Shown: positions 33,144 through 41,081 of the stretch, piece after piece | How positions within the stretch are numbered: position 1 is the stretch's first letter | How the letters are laid out: every line of letters begins with the position of its first letter | Assembly: GCA_910587235.1 (NCBI GenBank) | Contig: CAJUKD010000006.1 | Span: 39,286-103,285, forward strand | Direction: 5' to 3' | DNA from: an uncultured Muribaculaceae bacterium | Lineage (GTDB): Bacteria; Bacteroidota; Bacteroidia; Bacteroidales; Muribaculaceae | Length of the DNA: 64,000 bases | Program-made: the position numbers and the translations under genes | The notes under the pieces: model-generated | What the model saw: only the letters and a program-made list of their open reading frames with translations | What the model was told of the DNA's origin: nothing | The model's database searches: none

Positions 33144-34643
33144 TCAGGAGTTGAAGAAGGGTATGCCGAGAGCGGCGCAGACTTCCTCGCGGTCGTCGTG
33201 GTGGCGTATTTCGGTTCCGATTATCTGATATGTTTCGTGGCCTTTGCCCGCTACGAGTATTATGTCGCCCGGATGTGCCAGTGCCGCAGCCGTGCGTATG
33301 GCCTGGCGTCGGTCGGCGATGGTCAGGGTGCGGGCGGCCTGTGTGGCGTCGAGTCCTGCCGCCATGTCGTCGAGTATGGCCTGTGGATTCTCGGTGCGCG
33401 GATTGTCGGATGTGAGCACAAGGCGGGTGGAGCGGCGTGCGGCCTCGGCGGCCATGATGGGGCGCTTGCCGCGGTCGCGGTCGCCGCCGCAGCCTACGAC
33501 GGTTATTATCTGTGCTCCGCGTCGGGCGACTTCGTTAATGGTGTCGAGCACATTGACGAGGGCGTCGGGGGTGTGGGCATAGTCGACAATGGCTGTCACT
33601 CCTTCGGCAGAGCGGAATGGCTGGAAACGTCCTGCCACAGGATGGAGGCTGCTGATGGCCGGCAGTACGTCGTCGGGGTGGTAGCCGAGAAGGATGCAGG
33701 CGCCGTAGACTGCGGCGAGGTTAGAGGCGTTGAAACGGCCGACGAACATGGTTTCGACTTCGCGTCCGTTGAATTCGAGAAGCATGCCGTCGATGCGGTC
33801 CTCGACTACACGTGCGCGGAAATCGGCGTCGCCACGCACGCTGTATGTGCAGCGGTGATGTGCCGGTGTATTCTGGAGCATTACGGAGCCGTTGCGGTCA
33901 TCGGCGTTGGTGAGGGCGAATGCGTCGGGCGGCAGCATGTCAAAGAACGATTTTTTTGCCGCCAGATAGGCTTCGACTGTCTTATGGTAGTCGAGGTGGT
34001 CGCGAGTCAGGTTGGTGAATATGCCTCCTGCGTAGTGAAGACCGGCTATGCGGTGCTGGTGGGCTGCATGGCTGCTCACCTCCATTGCCACGAATGTGCA
34101 TCCGCTGTCGACCATTTCGGCCAGCAGGGCGTTCAGCTCAAGCGGGCCGGGAGTGGTGTTGTGGGCTTCGACTTCGCGTTCGTCGATTTTGTTGACTACG
34201 GTGGATAGCAGTCCCGCTTTGTGGCCGAGCTTGCGTGCCATGTCGTAGAGCAGGGTGGCGATGGTGGTTTTACCGTTTGTGCCGGTGACACCTACAAGGG
34301 TCAGATGGCGCGACGGGTCGCCATAATGGCATGAGGCCAGGTGGCCGAGTGCTGCGGCCGACGAAGGGACGCGCACCCAAAGGACACCGTCAGGCATATT
34401 ATCGCCGGGGATGTCCTCGCACACGATTACTCTCGCGCCGGAGGATATGGCGGCCGGTATGAAGCGGTGTGCGTCGGTCAGCGGACCGCGGACGGCCACG
34501 AACATGGCTCCGGGTTCTACTGCACGCGAGTCGGCGCAGAGTGATGTCACTTCCTCGTCGTCGCTTGTCCGGCGGCCGTATGTGGCTGTTACCTGCGGCA
34601 GGGATGCGAGCAGTTTATTTATATTCTTGATTGTATTCTGCAT
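33144..34643 (-). CDS. murE: UDP-MurNAc-tripeptide synthetase (meso-diaminopimelate type)
   Basis: 499 residues from the ATG at 34643 (MQNTIKNINKLLASLP). The N-terminal domain has DSRAVEPGAMFVAVRG. The P-loop is GVTGTNGKTTIATLLYDM. The central domain has HNTTPGPLELNALLAEM, EVSSHAAHQHRIAGL and NLTRDHLDYHKTVEAY. The C-terminus has VDYAHTPDALVNVLDTI, and DNPRTENP is the meso-DAP-recognising motif, so the third residue of the stem peptide is meso-DAP. It lies 13 bp after ftsI and 50 bp before mraY, with a REP palindrome in that spacer. Confidence 0.97.
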   Translation of the reverse strand: MQNTIKNINKLLASLPQVTATYGRRTSDDEEVTSLCADSRAVEPGAMFVAVRGPLTDAHRFIPAAISSGARVIVCEDIPGDNMPDGVLWVRVPSSAAALGHLASCHYGDPSRHLTLVGVTGTNGKTTIATLLYDMARKLGHKAGLLSTVVNKIDEREVEAHNTTPGPLELNALLAEMVDSGCTFVAMEVSSHAAHQHRIAGLHYAGGIFTNLTRDHLDYHKTVEAYLAAKKSFFDMLPPDAFALTNADDRNGSVMLQNTPAHHRCTYSVRGDADFRARVVEDRIDGMLLEFNGREVETMFVGRFNASNLAAVYGACILLGYHPDDVLPAISSLHPVAGRFQPFRSAEGVTAIVDYAHTPDALVNVLDTINEVARRGAQIITVVGCGGDRDRGKRPIMAAEAARRSTRLVLTSDNPRTENPQAILDDMAAGLDATQAARTLTIADRRQAIRTAAALAHPGDIILVAGKGHETYQIIGTEIRHHDDREEVCAALGIPFFNS

Positions 34644-34656
34644 ATTCTGATTGATT

Positions 34657-36843
34657 CTATTCGAGATGTCGTAGTCTGAGGCGTACACGGGTTCCCGGCG
34701 AGGCTTTTGTGCCTGCGGCGGGTTCCTGGCTCTCTACATAGCCGATACCATCGAAAGCTACGGAGTATCCGGCCGATTCGAGTCTGGCAAGGGCTTCGCG
34801 GAGTCCTATGCCGTGTACGTCGGGCACGCCTTCTGTCGATGCTGCCGGCGATGCTATGCGCCTTGAGCGGTTCAGCCTGTAGGCTTTGTGCAGATTTTCA
34901 CTGCGGCGGTCGTTGAATGATGCGTAGACGGTCGGGCCACCGGAAGCTTCTTTCTGTTGCGAGGCCAGCGATGGATTCTCGTCGAGCATTCCGCGAGCAT
35001 ACATTTTCAGGGCGGTGTTTTTAAGCACCGTTCCTGCGCTGGAAGCCGGTCCTCGGAACTGTCCTTGCGGCGAGCATACGAGCACTACGCATGTATAGCG
35101 GGGGTTTTCGTAGGGAAAGAAGCCGCAGAAGGCTACACGGTATTTTCCCTCGATGTATCCGGCTTTGAACGGTATGTCTTTCAGGCGTCGTCCGAGGCTG
35201 TCGCGCGGCGCTTCGCGGGCCACTTTGCAGGTTCCTGTCTTTCCGGCGATTTCGACTATGTTGTTGCGCAGAAGTTTGGCTGTGCCTCCTTGTTCCCAAA
35301 CGACGTCGTGCATCATGCGGCGGAGTATGGCGGCGTTTTCACTGGAAAGTATGCGGTCGCGGACATACGAAACGTCTATCGTCGAGTCGCGCCCGTCGGG
35401 CAGGCGCAGGCCTTTGACAAGACGTGGACGCACAAAGCGTCCGTCGTTGGCTATGGCGTTGTAGAAAGCGCAGGTGTAGAGCGGCGGTATCATGGTGGTG
35501 TAGCCGAATACCATGCGCGAGAGATTGAGGCGTCCGCCGTTGTCTGTCCTGAGTTTCGGAAAGTAAGGTGGACGTTCGAGTGCTATGCCGGTGTTGAAAC
35601 TGTCGAAAAAGCCCATGTCGGCCAGTGCGGCACGAAAGCGGTTGGGATCGTCGCTGAAGTGGGGCATCATTAGTTTCACCATGCCTATGTTCGACGAATA
35701 CTCCAGAAAGCGGCTTACGGGCAGTGAGCCGGGCGAGTGGGTGTCGGATATGCGTTTGTGGCCAAGATAGGGATATCCCCCGCCTTCGATGCTGTAGTAA
35801 CGGCTTATGGGGTGTGCGAAACCTTCGTTGAGAGCCACGGCCATGCTCATCACTTTCATTACCGAACCCGGTTCGAAAGCCATGACGGCGCGGTTCATGG
35901 CTTCGATGTAGCGCGACGGACGCTTTGGGTCGCGTTCGAGGTTGGAGATGGCCTTGATGTCGCCGGTGGACACTTCCATCAGTATCGCCGTGCCCCATTC
36001 GGCTTTGGCTTTGAGCAGCATCTCGCCGAGTTCGTATTCAAGAATATCTTGCATCCGTATGTCGATGGTTGTGCGTACTCCCATTCCTGTCTGTGGCGCT
36101 GTTTCCTGCCAGTAGCCTTCGCCGCTTGTGAACAGCCGTTTGCGTTTGACTCCCGGCACACCGTAGAGCATGGTGTCGAGAGCGCGTTCCAGACCTGACA
36201 CACCGCGTATCTCGCCGCTTTCCACTTCGCCCACACGGCCTATGCTCAGCTGGGCCATGTCGCCGTAGGGGTAGGCGCGTTTGAGCACGGGAGTGATCGA
36301 CAGGCCGGTATAGTTTGCGTTGCGCGATATGCGGAAGAACGGGAAGTGCCGTATTTTGTCGGCTATGGATTTAGGGACGGCTTTTGCTACCAGAAAGGCG
36401 CGTGAGCGCTTATTGCGGGGCGTTTTCAGAGGCCGGGCGAGGTATTTGCGCCATTCCGATGTGTCGCGTTTGGGGAAGTAGCGGTGAAGTGAACAGGCTA
36501 AGGCGGCGAGTGTGTCGGGATGTGCGTATTTGGCGGTGCGGAAGCGCGACGCACGAAAGTCGACGCGCACGTCGTAGTAGTTCAGATTTGTGGCGAGGAT
36601 GGAACCGTCGGATGCGAGAATTTCGCCGCGAAGCGGGGGAACCGGGGCGGTGACGTTTAGCGTGGAGTCACCTTTGGCCACCCATTCGGCGCCGTGGATG
36701 ATGGTGGTGTCGATAAGTTTATAGGCGCTGCCTACGGCTATTATGCCGGCAATCATGAGCACCAGTGCGAAACGCGACAGCACGAACAGGCTTCCGCTTC
36801 CGCGTTTTCTTGTCTTGCTTGATGGTCTGTTACTGCTGCTCAT
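34657..36843 (-). CDS. ftsI: Septal peptidoglycan transpeptidase FtsI (PBP2/3 class) with PASTA domain
   Basis: 728 residues starting MSSSNRPSSKTRKRG at 36843, inside the end of the FtsL-like gene. One N-terminal membrane helix (about 22-45); a dimerisation domain (LRGEILASDGSILATNL); and a transpeptidase domain with SxxK at Ser327-Lys330 (FEPGSVMK), SSN at 383-385 and KTG at 535-537. A single C-terminal PASTA domain (VPDVHGIGLREALARLESAG) covers about 660-728. It cross-links septal peptidoglycan together with FtsW. The PASTA module makes it resemble SpoVD/PBP2x-type proteins, and such architecture is common in Bacteroidetes FtsI. Confidence 0.95.
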   Translation of the reverse strand: MSSSNRPSSKTRKRGSGSLFVLSRFALVLMIAGIIAVGSAYKLIDTTIIHGAEWVAKGDSTLNVTAPVPPLRGEILASDGSILATNLNYYDVRVDFRASRFRTAKYAHPDTLAALACSLHRYFPKRDTSEWRKYLARPLKTPRNKRSRAFLVAKAVPKSIADKIRHFPFFRISRNANYTGLSITPVLKRAYPYGDMAQLSIGRVGEVESGEIRGVSGLERALDTMLYGVPGVKRKRLFTSGEGYWQETAPQTGMGVRTTIDIRMQDILEYELGEMLLKAKAEWGTAILMEVSTGDIKAISNLERDPKRPSRYIEAMNRAVMAFEPGSVMKVMSMAVALNEGFAHPISRYYSIEGGGYPYLGHKRISDTHSPGSLPVSRFLEYSSNIGMVKLMMPHFSDDPNRFRAALADMGFFDSFNTGIALERPPYFPKLRTDNGGRLNLSRMVFGYTTMIPPLYTCAFYNAIANDGRFVRPRLVKGLRLPDGRDSTIDVSYVRDRILSSENAAILRRMMHDVVWEQGGTAKLLRNNIVEIAGKTGTCKVAREAPRDSLGRRLKDIPFKAGYIEGKYRVAFCGFFPYENPRYTCVVLVCSPQGQFRGPASSAGTVLKNTALKMYARGMLDENPSLASQQKEASGGPTVYASFNDRRSENLHKAYRLNRSRRIASPAASTEGVPDVHGIGLREALARLESAGYSVAFDGIGYVESQEPAAGTKASPGTRVRLRLRHLE

Positions 36844-37198
36844 GGGAAGTGTCGGAATAAGTGATGGCGAGCGGGCGATGCTCCGGCACGGAAAGGCCAA
36901 GACGAAGGGAGTCGACCATGTGCTGCATCGACGATTCGCGGGTGAGTGTCATGTAACGCGAACGTTCGCTTTGTTTGTAGGTGCGCATTACCTCGATTTC
37001 GTGTCGCAGGGCATTGATGGTCTGCATGGAGGTGGTGCAGTCGAATCTTACCGATATGGCGAAGAAGCACAACAGTACGACCACTCCGGTTGTGAAGAGG
37101 TGGCGCTTGAAAAAGCGGCTCGACAGCAACTGGCCTATGGCTACGCGCTGAAAGATGGCGTAAGTGTGCTTGCGGGCGTTTCCCGGGATTATCTGCAT
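36830..37198 (-). CDS. FtsL-like cell division protein
   Basis: 122 residues with the bitopic FtsL plan: short cytoplasmic basic N-terminus (FFKRHLF), one membrane helix (TTGVVVLLCFFAISVRF, about 36-52), then a periplasmic coiled-coil-like segment (MQTINALRHEIEVMRTYKQS) and a short tail (SVPEHRPLAITYSDT). Sequence conservation in FtsL is low, so identification rests on size, topology and its place between rsmH and ftsI. FtsL with FtsB/FtsQ activates FtsWI. The stop overlaps the ftsI start by 14 bp. Confidence 0.82.
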   Translation of the reverse strand: MQIIPGNARKHTYAIFQRVAIGQLLSSRFFKRHLFTTGVVVLLCFFAISVRFDCTTSMQTINALRHEIEVMRTYKQSERSRYMTLTRESSMQHMVDSLRLGLSVPEHRPLAITYSDTSHEQQ

Positions 37199-37233
37199 TG
37201 CGGTTGAGGAGAGTTGAGGATTGGTTTATCGTT

Positions 37234-38145
37234 TCATAATTTTTCGGCAACACGCAGTTTGGCGCTGCGGCTGCGGGGGTTTGCTTCGATTTCGGAAGCG
37301 TCGGGTACGATAGGTTTGTTGCTGACGAGTCGGAATGGCACTTCGGCGCGCCCGAAGAAGTCTTTGCTGACTTCTCCGGCAAAATTTCCGGCACGCATGA
37401 AGTTTTTGACCAGACGGTCTTCGAGCGAGTGGTAGGTTATGACGGCCAGACGACCTCCGGGGCGAAGCGCCGACAGGGCTTGTTCGAGGAATGTCCTCAA
37501 TGCGTCGATTTCACCGTTCACTTCTATACGTAGCGCCTGGAATACCTGTGCAAGCTCTTTCTTTTCGCGGCGCGGGTCGATCATCGGGTGCAACACTTCG
37601 AGCAGTCTGCCGGTGGTGTCGACAGGCGATTGTGTGCGTGCGGTGACTATCGTACGTGCCATGCGTCCTGCCTGTCGCACTTCTCCGTAAAGGCGCAGGA
37701 TTTCGGCAAGCCGTTCTTCGGTTGACTCGGCCAGCAGGGTGGCTGCGCTGCGTCGCGCGCGGCGGTTCATGCGCATGTCAAGCGGTGCGTCGGCACGGAA
37801 TGAGAATCCGCGCTCGGCGTCGTCGAAATGGTGCGACGATACTCCGAGGTCGGCAAGTATTCCGTCGCAAGCGTCGCAGCCGTAGTAGCGAAGGAAGTTG
37901 CGCAGATATCGGAAGTTGCCGTGGACGATTGTGAACCGCGCATCGTCGCGGATTGCTCGTGCCACAGCGTCGCTGTCCTGATCGAAGCCGTAGAGATGGC
38001 CGTCTGGCCCGAGTTGCGACAGGATTGCACGGGAGTGCCCTCCGCCACCGTATGTGACGTCGACATAAGTGCCGCCGGGGCTTATGGCAAGGCCTTCGAG
38101 TGCGGCGTTAAGGAGGACGGGGGTGTGGTAGAATTCTTCGCTCAT
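37234..38145 (-). CDS. rsmH: 16S rRNA (cytosine1402-N4)-methyltransferase
   Basis: 303 residues. Opens YHTPVLLNAALEGLAI, with SAM motif I YVDVTYGGGGHSRAIL, FDQDSDAVARA, the acidic ILADLGVSSHHFDDAERGFSF block, LDMRMNR and the C-terminal RLAVITYHSLEDRLVKNFMR and NPRSRSAKLRVAE. All are RsmH (MraW) hallmarks. It methylates C1402 of 16S rRNA. It is the first gene of the dcw cluster here, and no mraZ precedes it: the next upstream gene is a DUF2752 protein 131 bp away in the same direction. No clear -7 box is seen upstream. Confidence 0.97.
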   Translation of the reverse strand: MSEEFYHTPVLLNAALEGLAISPGGTYVDVTYGGGGHSRAILSQLGPDGHLYGFDQDSDAVARAIRDDARFTIVHGNFRYLRNFLRYYGCDACDGILADLGVSSHHFDDAERGFSFRADAPLDMRMNRRARRSAATLLAESTEERLAEILRLYGEVRQAGRMARTIVTARTQSPVDTTGRLLEVLHPMIDPRREKKELAQVFQALRIEVNGEIDALRTFLEQALSALRPGGRLAVITYHSLEDRLVKNFMRAGNFAGEVSKDFFGRAEVPFRLVSNKPIVPDASEIEANPRSRSAKLRVAEKL

Positions 38146-38276
38146 GTTCCTTGTGCGCGTGCGCGCAGTTTTTAGAGCGTAAAATTACTAATTTGACGGC
38201 AGAAATTTACAACTGTAAACTCTGTTTTTTGCCACTTTTTCCAAAAAAGTTATCAACAGTCTTTGGCCTTGTTATG

Positions 38277-38675
38277 CTAAAAGATATTTCTGAGTATCCA
38301 CCAGGCGATTATGGCGGCTGTTATTGCTGTTATTGTCGCGGGATGTGTGGCGATGCGTCGCAAGCGGGGCCACCGCAGACCGGCGCGGCTTTCCACAAGT
38401 AGATAGAACAGTGCGACGGGTATTGCGAAGAAGATAAAGGCATTGTGTTTCCATGCTTGGGCGATATTGCCGTTGAGCATGGCATGGAATGCGCGCTGCG
38501 AGCCGCAGCCCGGGCAGTCGTAGCCGCTGACGGCGCGCAGGATGCAGCGCGGAGCGTGGCTGGAGGCGTCGGCCGGATTGAAGTGACGGTAGAAAAAAAT
38601 AAGTGCTGCCACAGCACATGCTATTGCAAATGCGGCGGCAGCGGCTTTAAGATGTTTTTTCAGTTGCCGGTTCAC
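38277..38675 (-). CDS. DUF2752 membrane protein
   Basis: 132 residues with three hydrophobic segments (AAAAFAIACAVAALIFFY, AFIFFAIPVALFYLL, ATITAITAAIIAWWIL). The DUF2752 hallmark is GYDCPGCGSQRAFHAMLNG, a paired-Cys motif followed by a helix. Function is unknown. It lies 13 bp from the end of the GYF/CD225 gene, and the two occur together in many Bacteroidetes, suggesting a shared membrane task. Confidence 0.85.
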   Translation of the reverse strand: MNRQLKKHLKAAAAAFAIACAVAALIFFYRHFNPADASSHAPRCILRAVSGYDCPGCGSQRAFHAMLNGNIAQAWKHNAFIFFAIPVALFYLLVESRAGLRWPRLRRIATHPATITAITAAIIAWWILRNIF

Positions 38676-38687
38676 TGAAGGGTGGCT

Positions 38688-39224
38688 TTATCCCGGCATG
38701 AATACGCCCATAAGCATCATCGGGAGGAATCCCAGTGCGATGGCGGTCATGATAAGCCATGCCGCCCATTGCGAGGCTTTACGGGCATTGGAATGGCGTC
38801 CGGAGTTCCAGGCCGTGACAACGCATATCGACGCAATCAGTGCACCGATGCTCAGCGGCGAGCAGCAGCAGATGGTCAGAAATATGGACCAGCCTATGTA
38901 GGTGGGCGGGCATTCGGCGGGTGCTGCGGCTGATGCCACAGGGGGAGCCGGACGGCCGATGGCGGAAGCGGGTGCCGGGGCTGGCTGTGGCGCTTGCGCT
39001 TTGTCGCTTTGTCCGGAAGTTTCCGCTGACGGGCTGTCCTCTGTCTTTTCGCCGTTTGCGGATGAACTCAGAAATTCTTTCAGTTCCGGGCAGAGTCCGG
39101 CGGGCTTCCAGCGGTCGAGTCCTTCGTACCATACGGGGGTAGTGGAATCGATTGAGATGTCGCCGGGCTTGTCAAGGTCGAAAGGACCTTGCTGCCGGCC
39201 GTCGCGATATATCCATATTTTCAT
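38688..39224 (-). CDS. GYF-domain and CD225/dispanin-like membrane protein
   Basis: 178 residues. The N-terminal ~45 residues form a GYF_2 (DUF4339) module (IYRDGRQQGPFDLDK, TPVWYEGLDRWKPAG). A Ser/Pro/Ala-rich linker follows, then a CD225-like part with two membrane segments (YIGWSIFLTICCCSPLSIGA and WAAWLIMTAIALGFLPMML) joined by the AWNSGRHSNARKASQ loop typical of the family. The Cys triplet could be acylated. Bacterial dispanins are poorly characterised. Co-directional with deoC (34 bp upstream) and DUF2752 downstream. Confidence 0.82.
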   Translation of the reverse strand: MKIWIYRDGRQQGPFDLDKPGDISIDSTTPVWYEGLDRWKPAGLCPELKEFLSSSANGEKTEDSPSAETSGQSDKAQAPQPAPAPASAIGRPAPPVASAAAPAECPPTYIGWSIFLTICCCSPLSIGALIASICVVTAWNSGRHSNARKASQWAAWLIMTAIALGFLPMMLMGVFMPG

Positions 39225-39258
39225 CTTGCGTGTGCTTTGATTGGTCCTTGATCCGTGT

Positions 39259-40146
39259 TCAGAAGTGCTTTACTTCGTGGCCGAGAATGTCGCCGAGCAG
39301 ACGGTTGGCAAGGCGGCTGGCTCCGATGCGGAAATATTCGTTGGTGAGCCATTCCTCGCCGAGGATTTCTTTGGCCAGTGTGTAGTACTGTACGGCGGTC
39401 TTGGTGTCCGATACTCCGCCGGCGGCCTTGAATCCGATTTTAATACCTGTCTGTTCGTGGTATTCTTTTATGCACTGCATCATCACGTAGGCGGCGTCGA
39501 GGCTTGCCCCGGGGTATCCTTTGCCTGTGGATGTCTTCAGGAAATCGGCACCGGAGTACATAGACAGTATTGATGCTTTCTTGATGTTGGCTGCGGTTTT
39601 CAGGGCGCCGGTTTCGAGTATGACTTTCAGGCGTCCGTCGCGTGTGGCTTCTTTCAGTTCGCTGATTTCGTCGCATACGCCTTCGTAGTCGCCGTCGAGG
39701 AAGTATCCCAGGTTAAGTACTATGTCGATTTCATCGGCTCCGCCTTCGACAGCGAGGGCTGTTTCGGCAATCTTGACTTCTTCGAATGTCTGCGACGATG
39801 GGAAGCCGCCGGCTACGCATGCGATGTCGACGGAGCTTACGCCGAGCACGGCGCGCACCACCTGGGCGAAGTTGGGGTAGACGCAGATTGCGGCCACGTT
39901 TGGAAGTTCGGGATATTGTTCCTCGAATTCGTTTACGGCTTCGGTGAATCGTGCCACCGATTCAGGGGAGTCGGTGCTTTCGAGTGTCGTGAGGTCGATT
40001 GTGTTGAACAGGAATTTGTAGATGTCCTGTGTATGGTTTTCGGCTTCGTGTTCGTCAAGGATTTTCTGTACGGCGGCAGTGACTGCAGCGTCGTCTTCCG
40101 TTACTTTGCTCGCGTTGATTGCGTCAAGATATTTGTTGTCGCTCAT
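39259..40146 (-). CDS. deoC: Deoxyribose-phosphate aldolase
   Basis: 295 residues, class I aldolase TIM barrel. Segments: AAICVYPNFAQVVRAVL, VACVAGGFPSSQT, EIDIVLNLGYFLDG, LKVILETGAL (catalytic region), FLKTSTGKGYPGAS with the Schiff-base Lys, and FKAAGGVSD. About 45 N-terminal residues precede the core, as in the longer DeoC branch. It splits 2-deoxyribose-5-phosphate into glyceraldehyde-3-phosphate and acetaldehyde in nucleoside salvage. It follows the MazG-like nucleotide pyrophosphohydrolase by 22 bp, a sensible nucleotide-metabolism pair. Confidence 0.95.
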   Translation of the reverse strand: MSDNKYLDAINASKVTEDDAAVTAAVQKILDEHEAENHTQDIYKFLFNTIDLTTLESTDSPESVARFTEAVNEFEEQYPELPNVAAICVYPNFAQVVRAVLGVSSVDIACVAGGFPSSQTFEEVKIAETALAVEGGADEIDIVLNLGYFLDGDYEGVCDEISELKEATRDGRLKVILETGALKTAANIKKASILSMYSGADFLKTSTGKGYPGASLDAAYVMMQCIKEYHEQTGIKIGFKAAGGVSDTKTAVQYYTLAKEILGEEWLTNEYFRIGASRLANRLLGDILGHEVKHF

Positions 40147-40168
40147 GATTCGGTTTGTTTTATTTTTT

Positions 40169-40555
40169 TCAGTTATGTTTCTCTGATTTCTGTTCTACGG
40201 GATTCTCATTCTTCAGGCGGGGATTATTCTTGTGCCTCTCCGAGTCCCTAACGTTTTTTTTATCAAGATTGTTTATGAATGCTTCGGTCAGGTCGACGCC
40301 TGTCTGGTTTGCCAGAGCGCATACTACCCACAGAACGTCGGCCAGTTCGTCGGCCAGATTCAGCCGTTCGCCGCTTTTTGTCGACTGGTCGCCGTGCAGG
40401 CGGGCCATGCACCGCGCTACTTCGCCGACTTCTTCGGTCAGGACTGCCATGTTTGTCAGCGGAGAGAAGTAGCGTACGCCGACAGTGCGTATCCAGTCGT
40501 CGACAATGCGCTGCATCTGCGCAAGACTGATGTTCTTGTCTTCTGCTTCGTTCAT
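40169..40555 (-). CDS. MazG-like nucleotide pyrophosphohydrolase
   Basis: 128 residues, all-alpha MazG/HisE-type fold. Metal-binding acidic motif EEVGEVARCMARLHGD is followed by the second ExxD pair in NLADELADVLWVVCALANQT. It is the single-domain, short form that hydrolyses (d)NTPs to monophosphates. The C-terminus is charged and probably disordered (SERHKNNPRLKNEN). The -7 box lies only 5 nt before the ATG. Likely co-transcribed with deoC. Confidence 0.88.
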   Translation of the reverse strand: MNEAEDKNISLAQMQRIVDDWIRTVGVRYFSPLTNMAVLTEEVGEVARCMARLHGDQSTKSGERLNLADELADVLWVVCALANQTGVDLTEAFINNLDKKNVRDSERHKNNPRLKNENPVEQKSEKHN

Positions 40556-40560
40556 GGAGT

Positions 40561-40568
40561 CAAAAATA
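40561..40568 (-). promoter_or_regulatory. -7 promoter box 5 nt from the MazG-like start
   Basis: TATTTTTG on the minus strand (TAnnTTTG), 5 nt before the ATG at 40555, predicting a leaderless or near-leaderless transcript. Confidence 0.5.
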
Positions 40569-40604
40569 CGAAAAAAACTTAGCCCTGCAAAATTATCGAC
40601 GGCA

Positions 40605-41057
40605 TCATTCGCGCATACGTGAATCGATTACGATTGTCACGGGTCCGTCGTTTGTCAGGCTGATCTGCATGTCGGCACCGAAGCGGCCTCGGGCGACGGT
40701 GCGGCTCAGACGTTCTTCGAGCATAAGGCAGAAGCGTTCGTAGAGTGGTGCCGATTCGGCCGGAGCTGCAGCCCTTATATAGGAGGGACGGCGTCCTTTG
40801 CGGGTCGATGCCAGAAGTGTGAACTGGCTTACGGCCATGATATCGCTTCCGGTTTCCTGAACAGAAAGGTTCATGACGCCTTGTGCGTCGTCGAACACGC
40901 GAAGTCCGGCCAGTTTATCGGCCATCCATTGCAGCTCTTCTTCGGTATCGCCGCATTCTATTCCTACGAGAGCCATAAGGCCGCGGCCTATGCTGCTGAA
41001 AAGTTCTCCGTCGATGCGAAGTTCGGCGCCGGTGACGCGTTGCACTACAATTCTCAT
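40605..41057 (-). CDS. dtd: D-aminoacyl-tRNA deacylase
   Basis: 150 residues, full length. Family motifs are MRIVVQRVTGAELRIDGE at the N-terminus, SQFTLLASTRKGRRPSYIRA (SQFTL active-site region) and the cross-subunit Gly-cisPro motif in NDGPVTIVID. It removes D-amino acids, and glycine from mischarged tRNA-Ala, in the cytoplasm. It lies 24 bp behind uvrC on the same strand. Confidence 0.96.
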   Translation of the reverse strand: MRIVVQRVTGAELRIDGELFSSIGRGLMALVGIECGDTEEELQWMADKLAGLRVFDDAQGVMNLSVQETGSDIMAVSQFTLLASTRKGRRPSYIRAAAPAESAPLYERFCLMLEERLSRTVARGRFGADMQISLTNDGPVTIVIDSRMRE

Positions 41058-41081
41058 GTTTTATTCGGGGTTGATGTTTCT

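Noticed and set aside
33198..34208. 336-codon plus-strand frame antisense to murE
   Set aside because: Low-complexity composition (Val, Cys, Gly, Ala) from a GC-rich antisense frame; no ribosome-binding site or motif.
38250..38258. Single DnaA-box-like TTATCAACA upstream of rsmH
   Set aside because: One near-consensus 9-mer in an AT-rich gap is expected by chance; no cluster as at 6210-7131.
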